Source: Maricaulis sp. (GTDB lineage: Bacteria > Pseudomonadota > Alphaproteobacteria > Caulobacterales > Maricaulaceae). Taken from it: a stretch of DNA of 64,000 bases. Location of the stretch: the NCBI RefSeq assembly GCF_017643475.1, contig NZ_JAEPNI010000001.1, forward strand, positions 682,001-746,000. Reading direction: 5' to 3'. Positions 26,457 through 35,443 of this stretch are shown here, piece by piece. The notes beneath the pieces were generated by a model. It searched no databases and was not told the DNA's origin. It worked only from the letters and a program-made list of their open reading frames with translations. A program made the translations under genes and the position numbers. Position 1 is the first letter of the stretch; each line of letters starts with the position of its first letter.

Positions 26457-27971
26457 ATGGCTGACAATCGTGCCCTGAAAGACGAGTTTTACGAGGACGA
26501 TGATCCCTTCATGGATGCTGCAGACGTCGAGCGCATGATGCTTGGTGAGGCAGCGTTTGATGACTTGCCTCCGGAAGAGACCTCCGACACCGGTCATCGT
26601 TTCGGCGCCAGCGCTGTAGAGCTGGACGATGACCCCTTCATGGTTGATGAGGAGGCCGAGGCCTTCGAGACACCGCTCGAGGGCGAGGGCGACAATCCGC
26701 TGTTTGCAGAGCTCCAGAGCGAGCTGGAATCTGCGCCCATGGGCGAGTCCCTCTATGGTGAAATCGACAATGATGTACCGGATCAGCCGGTGCCGCGTAT
26801 CACCATCGGTGCGTTCTGCGAGCGTTCCGAGACAGGTGCCCTAGTGTCCGTGGCGTCCGAGGATCGCCGCCTGTCCAAGGCCCATGTCGACGTTCAGATG
26901 GGCGGCCTGCCGGCAGCGATCGAGCGTTATCATGACGAGACGACACCCAATCTTCTGATTATCGAGACCGGGATGCGCGGTCGTGGTTTGTTCGACCAGC
27001 TCGAAGAACTGGCCGGTGTCTGTGACCCGGACACCAAGGTGGTCATCGTCGGTGCGACCAATGACATCGTGCTCTACCGCGAGCTGATCAAGCGCGGCGT
27101 AAGCGAATATCTCGTGCCGCCGATGACGCCGCTGCACCTGATCCGCACGATCTCCGAGCTGTTCCTCGATCCGGACCAGCCCTTCGCGGGCAAGACCGTG
27201 GCCTTTATCGGTTCCAAGGGTGGTGTCGGCTCCTCGACCATTGCGCATAATTGTGCGTGGGCGTTGACCGAGAACCTGGCCCAGGACGCCGTGTTGATGG
27301 ACATGGATCTTTCCTGGGGTACTGCCGGTCTGGATTTCAACCAGGATCCGACCCAGACACTGGGCGATGCGCTCAGCGAGCCGGATCGTCTGGACGATGC
27401 CCTGCTGGATCGCCTCTTGGTGCGCTGCACCGACAGGCTCAGCCTGTTCTCGGCTCCGGCCACACTCGATCGCGACTGGGAGTTCGCGCCGCAGGATTAT
27501 GAAAACGTGCTGGAGAAAGTGCGTCGCCAGGCGCCGTTTGTAGCGCTCGACCTGCCGCATGTCTGGCTGCCCTGGGTCAAGCAGACGCTGCTGTCGTCCG
27601 ACGAGGTGGTGCTGACGGTAACGCCGGACCTGGCCTCCCTGCGCAATGCGAAAAACCTGTTCGACCTGGTGACCGGTGCGCGTCCCAATGACGAGCCGCC
27701 GAAGGTTGTCGTGAACATGGCTGGCATGGCCAAGCGTCCGGAAATCCCGCTCAAGGATTTTGCCGATGCGCTGGGGTCCCCGCCGGTTCTCGTCCTGCCG
27801 TTCGAACCACAGCTGTTTGGCAAGGCCGCAAATAACGGACAAATGATCCACGAGCTGGATCCCAAGTCCAAGGCTGCTGACGGTTTTGGGCATCTCGCCT
27901 CGCTGGTGACGGGGCGCACGCCGCCGCCACCGCGCAAGCGCTCTCTCTTTTCCAAGCTTTTCGGAGGCTAA
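26457..27971 (+). CDS. cpaE: CpaE, ParA/MinD-like ATPase for pilus localisation
   Basis: 504 aa. The first 110 residues are strongly acidic and disordered, with a duplicated DDDPFM motif (YEDDDPFMDAAD and ELDDDPFMVDEE). A receiver-like domain follows at about 115-230 (LLIIETGMRGRGLFDQLEELA). A MinD-type ATPase follows from about 245, with deviant Walker A GSKGGVGSSTIAHN (Lys254), an ALDLPHVW Walker B-like strand and the late VVNMAGMAKRPEI. The Walker A has S in place of the usual K/T position. CpaE in Caulobacter places the pilus machine at the cell pole. ATG 26457 has AAAGGAG upstream. Confidence 0.94.
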   Translation: MADNRALKDEFYEDDDPFMDAADVERMMLGEAAFDDLPPEETSDTGHRFGASAVELDDDPFMVDEEAEAFETPLEGEGDNPLFAELQSELESAPMGESLYGEIDNDVPDQPVPRITIGAFCERSETGALVSVASEDRRLSKAHVDVQMGGLPAAIERYHDETTPNLLIIETGMRGRGLFDQLEELAGVCDPDTKVVIVGATNDIVLYRELIKRGVSEYLVPPMTPLHLIRTISELFLDPDQPFAGKTVAFIGSKGGVGSSTIAHNCAWALTENLAQDAVLMDMDLSWGTAGLDFNQDPTQTLGDALSEPDRLDDALLDRLLVRCTDRLSLFSAPATLDRDWEFAPQDYENVLEKVRRQAPFVALDLPHVWLPWVKQTLLSSDEVVLTVTPDLASLRNAKNLFDLVTGARPNDEPPKVVVNMAGMAKRPEIPLKDFADALGSPPVLVLPFEPQLFGKAANNGQMIHELDPKSKAADGFGHLASLVTGRTPPPPRKRSLFSKLFGG

Positions 27972-27977
27972 CACGCA

Positions 27978-29453
27978 ATGTTCGGCAAACGTGCCGGAGG
28001 ACCTCCTGCCGCCCCAGCCCGCAAGGCACCGACCACCCAGGCCGCCGAGCCTGAAGCCCGCCCCCAGACGGAGGCGGGTCCTGGTCGTTCTGCGGAGAAG
28101 GTAGAGAAGAAGGCGGCTCCGAAACCGGCACCCAAGCCAAAGCGTGTTGCCAAGAAGCCGGCCGATAATGGCGGGCGCTCGGAAGAGTATTACGCCGTCA
28201 AGACGACGATCTTCAACGCGCTAATCGATACGATCGATCTGGGTCAGCTTGCCCGTCTCGACCAGGACACGGCGGCAGAAGAAATCCGCGACATTGTCAC
28301 CGAGATCATCTCGATCAAGAACGTCGCCATGTCGATCGCCGAGCAGGAACAACTGCTCCAGGACATCTGTAACGACGTTCTCGGCTATGGCCCGCTCGAG
28401 CCGCTGCTGGCTCGCGATGATATCGCCGACATCATGGTCAATGGTGCTGACAGCGTTTTCATCGAGGTCAACGGCAAGGTCGAGAAGACCAACATCCGTT
28501 TCCGCGACAACGGCCAGCTGATGAATATCTGTCAGCGGATCGTGAGCCAGGTCGGCCGCCGGGTCGATGAGAGCTCGCCGATCTGTGACGCCCGTCTTGC
28601 AGACGGTTCGCGTGTCAACGTGATCGCCCCGCCGCTGGCGCTGGATGGTCCCACGCTGACCATTCGTAAGTTTAAAAAAGACAAGCTGACCATGAGCAAT
28701 CTGGTCGACTTCAACTCCATCACGCCCGACGGCGCAAAAGTGCTGGGCGTGATCGGCGCCAGCCGCTGTAACGTGCTGATCTCCGGCGGTACCGGTTCGG
28801 GCAAGACGACGCTGCTGAACTGCATGACCGGCTATATCGAGGAGGATGAGCGCGTCATCACCTGTGAGGACGCCGCGGAACTCCAGCTGCAACAGCCACA
28901 CGTGGTCCGTCTCGAGACCCGCCCGCCAAACCTTGAGGGCACAGGCATGGTCACCATGCGTGACCTGGTCAAGAACTGCCTGCGTATGCGTCCGGAACGG
29001 ATCATCGTGGGTGAGGTGCGTGGCCCGGAGGCGTTCGACCTCCTGCAGGCCATGAACACGGGTCACGACGGATCAATGGGTACGCTGCACGCCAACTCCC
29101 CGCGCGAAGCTCTCAGCCGTATTGAATCCATGATCACGATGGGCGGTTACAATCTGCCGGCCAAGACCATCCGCGAGATGATCGTCGGCTCGATCGACGT
29201 CATTATCCAGGCTGCCCGCCTTCGCGATGGTTCACGCAAGATCACCCATGTCACGGAAGTGGTTGGTCTGGAAGGCGATGTCATCATCACCCAAGACCTC
29301 TTTGTCTACGAGATGAAGGGCGAGGATGGCGATGGAAAGATCCTCGGCCAGCACCAGTCGACGGGTATTGCCCGTCCGAAATTCTGGGATCGTGCACGCT
29401 ATTTCGGTCTGGAGCGCGAGCTCGCCCAGGCCCTCGATGCATCGGAGGCGTAA
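27978..29453 (+). CDS. cpaF: Tad pilus secretion ATPase CpaF (TadA)
   Basis: A 491-aa type II/IV secretion ATPase. Residues 1-70 are a Pro/Ala/Lys-rich tail. The N-terminal domain follows ([31 protein letters not shown]), then Walker [13 protein letters not shown] with Lys276, Asp box [10 protein letters not shown], Walker B and His box ([34 protein letters not shown]). It powers pilin extrusion and, in some relatives, retraction. A GGAGG site lies 10 bp before ATG 27978. Confidence 0.96.
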   Translation: MFGKRAGGPPAAPARKAPTTQAAEPEARPQTEAGPGRSAEKVEKKAAPKPAPKPKRVAKKPADNGGRSEEYYAVKTTIFNALIDTIDLGQLARLDQDTAAEEIRDIVTEIISIKNVAMSIAEQEQLLQDICNDVLGYGPLEPLLARDDIADIMVNGADSVFIEVNGKVEKTNIRFRDNGQLMNICQRIVSQVGRRVDESSPICDARLADGSRVNVIAPPLALDGPTLTIRKFKKDKLTMSNLVDFNSITPDGAKVLGVIGASRCNVLISGGTGSGKTTLLNCMTGYIEEDERVITCEDAAELQLQQPHVVRLETRPPNLEGTGMVTMRDLVKNCLRMRPERIIVGEVRGPEAFDLLQAMNTGHDGSMGTLHANSPREALSRIESMITMGGYNLPAKTIREMIVGSIDVIIQAARLRDGSRKITHVTEVVGLEGDVIITQDLFVYEMKGEDGDGKILGQHQSTGIARPKFWDRARYFGLERELAQALDASEA

Positions 29454-29456
29454 GGC

Positions 29457-30452
29457 ATGAACGGCGACATCCTCTTCATTCTCGCCGCTGCGGCCGCCTT
29501 TGTGGCGGTTGGCGGTGTCGGCTGGGTCGCCGTCGGAGCCATGGGCGATGCCCAGAGCAAGCAGCGCGTGACCCGCGCGGTCGGCGGTGCCTCGGCTGCA
29601 CGTAGCAAACGCGGAAGCGGCCCGCAGGACCAGGCGGCACAGCGCCGCAAGCAGATCTCTGACTCGCTCAAGGATATCGAGCAGAAACAGAAGGATCAGC
29701 GCGCCAAGAGTATCTCGCTGAAATCACGTATTCAGCAAGCCGGGATGGAATTTTCGCCGACCGCCTTCTGGATCGGATCGCTTGTTTCGGCACTGGTCGT
29801 GGCAGCCATTGCCTTTTTCACCGGCCAGAGCCTGCTGGTTGTCGGCGGCGCGACGATTGTGGGCGGTCTTGGCTTGCCGCGCTGGTGGCTGGGTTTCCTG
29901 CGTGGCAGCCGTCAGAAGAAATTTACCCAGGAGTTTGCCAACTCTCTCGATGTCATCGTGCGGGGTGTGAAATCCGGCCTTCCACTCAATGAATGTCTCA
30001 AGATTATCGCCGCGGAATCCCCGGACCCGGTCGGTTCCGAGTTCAAAGAACTTTGTGATGGCATCGCCATGGGCGTTTCGCTGGAGGAGAATCTCAACCG
30101 CATGTGTGACCGCATGCCCCTGGCTGAGCTCAACTTCTTCCGTACCGTCCTGATCATCCAGCAAAAGACCGGTGGTAACCTCGCCGAGACGCTGGGCAAT
30201 CTCTCCGTCGTGCTGCGTTCACGCAAGCTGATGCGCGAGAAGATCAGTGCGCTGTCGTCCGAGGCCAAATCCTCTGCCGCCATCATCGGTTCCCTGCCGC
30301 CCGGCGTTCTGGGCATCGTCTATGCGACCACCCCGTCCTACATGAATCTCATGTTCGTTGACCCCACCGGACAGCTGATGTTGCTGGGCGGGGCGACCTG
30401 GATGTTCATGGGCATCATGGTGATGCGCGGCATGATCAACTTCAAGATCTAG
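29457..30452 (+). CDS. tadB: Tad pilus inner-membrane platform protein TadB (CpaG)
   Basis: A 331-aa integral membrane protein with a T2SS F-type domain. It has an N-terminal helix (FILAAAAAFVAVGGVGWV), a basic linker, a pair of helices near 100-145, the cytoplasmic F domain with FANSLDVIVRGVKSGLPLNECLKIIAAE and QQKTGGNLAETLGNLSVVLR, and two C-terminal helices. It starts 3 bp after the cpaF stop. Confidence 0.93.
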   Translation: MNGDILFILAAAAAFVAVGGVGWVAVGAMGDAQSKQRVTRAVGGASAARSKRGSGPQDQAAQRRKQISDSLKDIEQKQKDQRAKSISLKSRIQQAGMEFSPTAFWIGSLVSALVVAAIAFFTGQSLLVVGGATIVGGLGLPRWWLGFLRGSRQKKFTQEFANSLDVIVRGVKSGLPLNECLKIIAAESPDPVGSEFKELCDGIAMGVSLEENLNRMCDRMPLAELNFFRTVLIIQQKTGGNLAETLGNLSVVLRSRKLMREKISALSSEAKSSAAIIGSLPPGVLGIVYATTPSYMNLMFVDPTGQLMLLGGATWMFMGIMVMRGMINFKI

Positions 30453-30459
30453 GTGGGAC

Positions 30460-31461
30460 ATGTTCGGTATCGGCTTCGTAGAAATCCGGGATTTTCTCAC
30501 TGATCCGCAGATGCTGCTGACGGTGGTCTCCGGCCTGCTCGTTTTTGCCACCATTGTCACCCTGACTTCGCCCATGTTCAGCGGCGACAAGCTCGACAAG
30601 CGTATCAAGGGTGTGCAGCACCGTCGTGAGGAGCTGCGCCGCAAGAACCGTGAACAGCTTGAGGCCGATGCGCGGGCGAAACACGAAAGTCGCTCTATCC
30701 GGGGCGAGGAGGCCAAGGGCCTCATGCGCAAGGTCGTGGATTCGCTCAACCTGCAAAAGGCCTTCGAGGATCCCGAGCTGCAGGCCAAGCTGGCGCAGGC
30801 CGGCCTGCGCGGAAATCGCCCGACGGTGACCTTCTACTTCTTCCGCCTGACCGCGCCTTTCGTGATGCTGGGCGGAGCGCTCTTCTATCTGTTCATGGTC
30901 AATGATTTCGGCCTGCCGACCATCACGCGATACTGTTTCGCCCTGGGTATCGGTATGCTGGGCTATTATGCGCCGAACCTTTATCTCTCCAACCTGGCTG
31001 CCAAGCGCCAGCAGTCAGTCATGGGCGCATTCCCGGATGCCCTGGACCTCCTGTTGATCTGTGTGGAATCGGGAATGTCAGTTGAAGCGGCTTTCCACAA
31101 GGTCTCTACGGAGATCGGTGCCCAGTCCGTTGAACTGGCTGAAGAGTTGTCCCTGACCACGGCGGAGCTCGCTTATTTGCAGGATCGCCGGATCGCCTAT
31201 GAGAACCTGGCCAAACGCACCAATCACCCGGGGGTAAAAGCGGTCTGCACCTCGCTGATCCAGGCGGAGCGATATGGTACCCCGCTGGGACAGGCCCTGC
31301 GGGTCATGGCCAAGGAAAACCGGGACATGCGTCTGGCCGCCGCCGAAAAAAAGGCGGCCTCGCTGCCGGCCAAGCTGACAGTTCCAATGATCGTGTTTTT
31401 CCTGCCCGTACTGTTCGTGGTTATTCTCGGACCGGCCATCATCCGCTTCAATAGTCTGTGA
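30460..31461 (+). CDS. tadC: Tad pilus inner-membrane platform protein TadC (CpaH)
   Basis: A 333-aa paralogue of TadB with the same F-domain plan: helix near 20-40, charged linker RRKNREQLEADARAKHESRS, helices near 125-180, cytoplasmic domain FPDALDLLLICVESGMSVEAAFHKVS and CTSLIQAERYGTPLGQALRVMAKE, C-terminal helix ending in VVILGPAII. Translation is likely coupled to tadB (7-bp gap). Confidence 0.93.
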   Translation: MFGIGFVEIRDFLTDPQMLLTVVSGLLVFATIVTLTSPMFSGDKLDKRIKGVQHRREELRRKNREQLEADARAKHESRSIRGEEAKGLMRKVVDSLNLQKAFEDPELQAKLAQAGLRGNRPTVTFYFFRLTAPFVMLGGALFYLFMVNDFGLPTITRYCFALGIGMLGYYAPNLYLSNLAAKRQQSVMGAFPDALDLLLICVESGMSVEAAFHKVSTEIGAQSVELAEELSLTTAELAYLQDRRIAYENLAKRTNHPGVKAVCTSLIQAERYGTPLGQALRVMAKENRDMRLAAAEKKAASLPAKLTVPMIVFFLPVLFVVILGPAIIRFNSL

Positions 31462-31499
31462 CGAAATTGATTTGGCGCGGTAATTGAATAGTCTGCGTC

Positions 31500-32009
31500 A
31501 TGTTACAGAAGTGGACACCGCCCATGTTTTCGGGCCGCAATTCAGCGGAAAAGCGTCGTGAAGCGATTGAGGCGGCCGATCTGGCCGTCGCTGAAGCGAT
31601 GACCGCTATCAATAACGAAGACGTCGAAGCGGCTCGCAAGGCGCTGTCCGAAGCGCCCAAGACCCATTTTGCCGATGTTGGCTGGAAGGTTGGCCTGGCG
31701 GGAGCGATGGTTGATTTGATGGCTGGTCGCATGCGCAGTTCTGTGAACAAGTTCGTCGCCGTGTGCAGCCGTCTGGATGACACGTCCCTGTCCAAGGACG
31801 ACAAGAATTATCTTCGTCTGTATGCGCTCTATCGCACCAGCGAGGCCAGCAAGGACCGCAAGGCGCCGCCGGCCCTGCGTGAACTGGTCGAGGATTTCCG
31901 TTTCGACCACACCCTGGTCGACCCGGTCCTGCGCAAGGACTTCCCGTTGAAAAAAGTCGACCCGGAAGCCGAGGTCGCAGCCCCGCCTCCACCACCTCCT
32001 GCGGTTTGA
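31500..32009 (+). CDS. TPR-like protein at the end of the Tad locus
   Basis: A 169-aa mostly helical, charged protein (AEKRREAIEAADLAVAEAMTAINNEDVEAARKAL, then ALYRTSEASKDRKAPPALRELVEDF) ending in a Pro-rich tail (EVAAPPPPPPAV). The helix pattern resembles TPR-type repeats found in TadD proteins, but only about one and a half repeats are visible. ATG 31500 and ATG 31524 are both possible; neither has a strong ribosome site. It lies 38 bp after tadC in the same direction, which suggests but does not prove a pilus role. Confidence 0.6.
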   Translation: MLQKWTPPMFSGRNSAEKRREAIEAADLAVAEAMTAINNEDVEAARKALSEAPKTHFADVGWKVGLAGAMVDLMAGRMRSSVNKFVAVCSRLDDTSLSKDDKNYLRLYALYRTSEASKDRKAPPALRELVEDFRFDHTLVDPVLRKDFPLKKVDPEAEVAAPPPPPPAV

Positions 32010-32017
32010 GATTGTCT

Positions 32018-32186
32018 GATCTCACGCCAACTCGCTGCGCTCGCGGCTCCGATGGGGCGGGCTGACCGCCTGGCGCGCGGTCGCGCTTGCGAAGTGGTTT
32101 TCGATCTCACGGCAGTTCGCTTTGCTCACGCCTCCGATGGGGCGGGCTGACCGCCCGGCGCGCAGTCGCGCTTGCGACGCCTTTGG
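32018..32186. repeat. Tandem duplication of an 85-bp unit
   Basis: Copy 1 begins at 32018 and copy 2 at 32103, both with gatctcacg. Both share the core ctccgatggggcgggctgac (32047 and 32132) and then cgcgcttgcga. The copies differ at scattered positions and diverge at their 3' ends. Fully non-coding. Confidence 0.75.
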
Positions 32187-32190
32187 CGTC

Positions 32191-32262
32191 GGAGGTTGGT
32201 GTTTTCCTCCCCCTCCAGGGGGAGGTCCCGCGAAGCGGGAGAGGGGGAACACCAAAACCTCC
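32191..32262. repeat. 72-bp cruciform-forming REP-like element
   Basis: Outer arms ggaggttggtgtt and aacaccaaaacctcc are near-complementary. They enclose two perfect hairpins, cctccccc-tcca-gggggagg (32206-32225) and tcccgc-gaa-gcggga (32226-32240). This three-armed layout resembles intergenic repetitive palindromes. Confidence 0.65.
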
Positions 32263-32494
32263 ACGCGCCAGGACGCTGGAGTGAGAGGCATGCGGAAGGC
32301 CGGCGAAACCGGATGTATATTCAAAAGCAGGGGTTAGGGACCTCCCGCACACGGGTCTGCTGTCTGTCATGCCCTTGTGACCCCGAAGGGTCGACAGACG
32401 CGTCCCGCACATCCACGCCCGAAAAGACTGAGCTCTCGCCTCCCACGACATGGATCACGGGTGATTATGGGGGAGGATCGAGCTGTGTGGATAT

Positions 32495-32636
32495 CTTCCC
32501 CGCTCGCGGGGAAGTGGGCTCGCCGTAGCCAACGGCGAAGGCGGGGTGGAAGGGGCGCGAACGCTAGTGAGAACAACTCCTTCGCGCTACGCCCCCTCCG
32601 TCCCTTCGGGACACCTCCCCGGGGGGAGGATAACTC
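32495..32636. repeat. Cluster of short perfect palindromes next to the MFS gene
   Basis: Hairpins cttccccgc-tc-gcggggaag (32495-32514), gtccc-ttc-gggac and cctcccc-ggggagg-like sequence follow one another and run up to the stop of the MFS gene. The last may act as its terminator. Confidence 0.55.
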
Positions 32637-34143
32637 AAACCGTCTGTTTCTTTCCCGGCACGGCAAGCAGCGCCAGTGCAGCAATGGTCCACGATCCCGC
32701 CGCGATGAAGAAGGTCAGTATTGCCTGGCCACCCAGGAAACCGGTCAGGATGGGCCCCATGACGCCGGCGACGACCATTTGGGGCAGGACGATGAAGAAA
32801 TTGAAGATGCCCATATAGATACCCATCTTCCTGGCCGGCAGGGCGTCGGAGAGGATGGCGTAGGGCATGGTCAGGATGGAGCCCCAGGCCATGCCGATGC
32901 CGATCATCGGGATCAGTAGCATGTTCGGGTCCGAGATGAAGTAGAGCGAGGCATAGGACAGGGCGCCGGCACACAGGCTGAAACCGTGAGCGAAACGGCG
33001 ATTGATGCGCGCCGAGATCAGCACCAGGGCGATCGCCCAGACAGCGGATACACCATTATAGGTGCTGAACAGCGTACCGACCCAGTTGGCGCCCTGGTTA
33101 TAGGCTTCCGAGGTCGGGTCCGAGCTTCCGTAATGATGCGCGGCAATGGCGGGCGTCGTGTAGACCCACATGATGAACAGCGCGAACCAGGAGAAGAACT
33201 GGACGACTGCCAGGCGCTGCATGACCTTCGGCATGGAGACCAGGTCGGTCATGATGTGACTGACGAGATTGTTCGTCTGCTGGCGCATTTTGAACAGGGC
33301 GTGGGTCAGGAAGGCGAGGCCGATACCGCCCGCTGTCACTGTCAGCACATATAGTTCAGGCGCCATCTCGAAGCGATAAATGGCAAAACTGCCCAGCGCG
33401 AAAACCATCAACAGGCTGACGGCATTGGCGATGAAATAGCTGGCGGATTTCTCCTGCGGCTCGGAAGAATTGCTCCGGCCGGCATCCTTGCTTTCTTCCT
33501 TGTCGAAGCTGGCGAGTTGTTCCGGTGAATATTCGCGTGTGGACAGGATCGTCCATCCCACCGCGATGAACATGGCGATGCCGCCGATATAGAAGGAGTA
33601 TTTGACCGAGTCCGGGATGACGCCTTCCGGGGCGGTTGTGGCGACGCCAAACCACTCCGTCAGAATGCCCGGCATGGCCGAGGCGAGGGCGGCACCAGCA
33701 CCGATCAGGATGGTCTGCATGGCAAATCCCTGGGTGCGCTGGCGCGAGGGCAGCATGTCCCCGACAAAGGCGCGGAAGGGTTCCATGGACACATTGATCG
33801 AGGCGTCGAGCACCCACAACATCACCACGCCGGCCCACAGATAGGGCGAGTGCGGCATGATGAAGAGGGAGAGTGTGGACAGCACGGCACCGGCCAGGAA
33901 ATAGGGGCGACGGCGGCCCAGCGGGCCCCAGGTGCGGTCGGAGAAATAGCCGATCAGCGGCTGTACCAAGAGGCCCGTTACCGGTCCGGCGAGCCAGTAG
34001 ATCGCCAGGTTGGACACATCCGCGCCCAGGGTCTGGAAGATCCGGCTGATATTGGCGCCCTGCAGGGCAAAAGCCATCTGGATCCCGAAGAAGCCAAACG
34101 ACATGTTGAAAATCTGCCAGAAACCCAGCCGAGGCTTTAACAT
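32635..34143 (-). CDS. MFS sugar transporter (maltose/oligosaccharide, SLC45/GPH-like)
   Basis: A 502-aa, twelve-helix major facilitator. Motifs typical of this sugar group are visible: GANISRIFQTLGADVSNLA in helix 1, GPVTGLLVQPLIGYFSDRTWGPLGRRRPYF (the loop 2-3 motif) and NVSMEPFRAFVGDMLP. A long central loop is charged (REYSPEQLASFDKEES). The group includes the maltose permease MalY of Caulobacter-type loci. It would import maltodextrin fragments from the periplasm. GGGGAGAG lies before ATG 34143. It is divergent from the lacI-type gene, with TGCAA-rich sites between. Confidence 0.88.
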   Translation of the reverse strand: MLKPRLGFWQIFNMSFGFFGIQMAFALQGANISRIFQTLGADVSNLAIYWLAGPVTGLLVQPLIGYFSDRTWGPLGRRRPYFLAGAVLSTLSLFIMPHSPYLWAGVVMLWVLDASINVSMEPFRAFVGDMLPSRQRTQGFAMQTILIGAGAALASAMPGILTEWFGVATTAPEGVIPDSVKYSFYIGGIAMFIAVGWTILSTREYSPEQLASFDKEESKDAGRSNSSEPQEKSASYFIANAVSLLMVFALGSFAIYRFEMAPELYVLTVTAGGIGLAFLTHALFKMRQQTNNLVSHIMTDLVSMPKVMQRLAVVQFFSWFALFIMWVYTTPAIAAHHYGSSDPTSEAYNQGANWVGTLFSTYNGVSAVWAIALVLISARINRRFAHGFSLCAGALSYASLYFISDPNMLLIPMIGIGMAWGSILTMPYAILSDALPARKMGIYMGIFNFFIVLPQMVVAGVMGPILTGFLGGQAILTFFIAAGSWTIAALALLAVPGKKQTV

Positions 34144-34165
34144 GCCTCTCTCCCCGTTTTCATAA

Positions 34166-34185
34166 TTTTGCGAATATTGCGATAT
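34166..34185. promoter_or_regulatory. Degenerate LacI-type operator near the MFS start
   Basis: TTTTGCGAATATTGCGATAT contains two TTGCG half-sites 9 bp apart, similar in form to the TGCAA sites nearby. It lies 23 bp before the MFS ATG. Weak on its own. Confidence 0.3.
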
Positions 34186-34303
34186 CGGGTTGAGCTTGTC
34201 GAGTAGAAAGGTGGGCGGCTCAATAGCCTATGTTTGGCAACCTTGAGCGCTCTATCAGCGTCCTGTGTCGGCGGGTTTGCGTTCTCTCGTGGTGGTCGAA
34301 GTA

Positions 34304-34317
34304 TGCAAAAAATTGCA
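34304..34317. promoter_or_regulatory. LacI-type operator candidate TGCAA-AAAA-TTGCA
   Basis: A perfect inverted repeat of TGCAA with a 4-bp A spacer, midway between the divergent MFS and lacI genes. It closely matches the palindrome upstream of the alpha-glucosidase at 37160. Further TGCAA half-sites lie at 34391 and 34400, near the regulator's start, which suggests autoregulation. Confidence 0.6.
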
Positions 34318-34429
34318 AGATCGGTGAAATTGGTGTTCTCTCGGAGAAAGTGAGCGGTGGAGCTTGCAATTCCGTTTTCGCCGTTTACCACTGCAAATGC
34401 TGCAAAAAAGACAAGAGGGCTATGAAATC

Positions 34430-35443
34430 GTGACGAAAAAGACCACTCGTCTGGAAGATCTCGCCAAGCGGGCCGGTGTCTCTGTGTCCACCGCGTCACG
34501 GGCATTGAATGACAGCCCCTCCGTCAATATGCGCACCAAGCAGGCGATCTGGAAGCTGGCGCGGGAGCTGGACTACCCCTTCCGTCGTCACATGCCCGCG
34601 GGCCCCATCGGGGCCAAGGCAACAATCTCGATCGTGGTGCCCAAGCCGCAGGACCGCGATACCCGCCTGTCCGATCCGTTTTTCTTCGAACTGCTGGCCG
34701 GTGTTGGTGATGCCGCGCGTGAGCGCGATTGCGACATCCATATCTCGCATGTCACACCGGGCAGTTATGATGACCTGGTAATGTCGATGACGACACACCG
34801 CGCCGATGGTGTGATCTTTGTCGGGCAGAGCACGCTGCACAACGCCTTCAACCGGCTTGCCGAGACCGAGGGGCGTTTCGTGGTCTGGGGCGCCGAGCTT
34901 CCCGAGCAGCGCTATTGCTGTGTCGGTTCGGACAATTTCGCCGGTGGTCGCCGGGCTGCGGCGCACCTGGCGCGACTGGGGCGCAAGCGTATCGCCTTTC
35001 TGGGGCAGTCCGAGGCGCCGGAAGTCATGCAGCGTTTCCGCGGTTATCGCGATGCGCTGGATGCGGCGGGGCTTGATGTGAGTGACGAGCTGGTCATCCC
35101 GTCCCATTTCGACGTGGAGTCGGCGGAGGCCTCGATCGAGGCTGTGGTCAAGAATGGTGTCGAGATCGACGGTATAGTCGCGGCCAGTGACGTGATTGCC
35201 TTTGGTGCCATTCGCGGTCTGCAGCTGGCCGGTCTGACCGTGCCGAAGGATGTCTCTGTTGTCGGTTACGACAACATCTCCTTTGCGCGCTATTCCAATC
35301 CCGCGCTGACCACGATTGACCAGGACATGACCGCGGCGGGTCGATTGATCCTGTCCAAACTGCTCGACTTCCGTGGGCCACAGGCGCGTCGTTCCGAGCG
35401 CCTGTCGACCGACCTTATTGTGCGCGCCAGCTGTGGCGCCTAG
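34430..35443 (+). CDS. LacI-family transcriptional regulator of the alpha-glucan locus
   Basis: A 337-aa repressor: N-terminal helix-turn-helix with hinge (TRLEDLAKRAGVSVSTASRALNDSPSVNMRT), then a periplasmic-binding-protein-like sensor domain (SIVVPKPQDRDTR, FVGQSTLHNAFNRLAE, SDNFAGGRRAAAHLARLGRKRIAFLG, DVSVVGYDNISFARYSNPALTTIDQD). The start is taken as GTG 34430 with AGAGGG upstream; ATG 34397 would add 11 residues. The ligand is probably a maltodextrin-type sugar, judged from the neighbours. Its stop TAG overlaps the TAG of the convergent alpha-glucosidase gene in the tetranucleotide CTAG. Confidence 0.93.
   Translation: MTKKTTRLEDLAKRAGVSVSTASRALNDSPSVNMRTKQAIWKLARELDYPFRRHMPAGPIGAKATISIVVPKPQDRDTRLSDPFFFELLAGVGDAARERDCDIHISHVTPGSYDDLVMSMTTHRADGVIFVGQSTLHNAFNRLAETEGRFVVWGAELPEQRYCCVGSDNFAGGRRAAAHLARLGRKRIAFLGQSEAPEVMQRFRGYRDALDAAGLDVSDELVIPSHFDVESAEASIEAVVKNGVEIDGIVAASDVIAFGAIRGLQLAGLTVPKDVSVVGYDNISFARYSNPALTTIDQDMTAAGRLILSKLLDFRGPQARRSERLSTDLIVRASCGA

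Larger units (their letters stand above)
32010..32634. other. 625-bp intergenic region without a supportable gene, rich in repeats
   Basis: Open frames here lack ribosome sites and cross the repeats. The stretch holds an 85-bp tandem duplication, a 72-bp multi-hairpin element and a group of palindromes, listed separately. The part between 32263 and 32494 shows only short inverted sequences around gaccccgaagggtcgac. Confidence 0.7.

Noticed and set aside
32022-32550. Several short frames in the repeat-rich gap
   Set aside because: They cross the tandem repeat and palindromes, have no start signals, and give low-complexity Arg/Pro-rich products.
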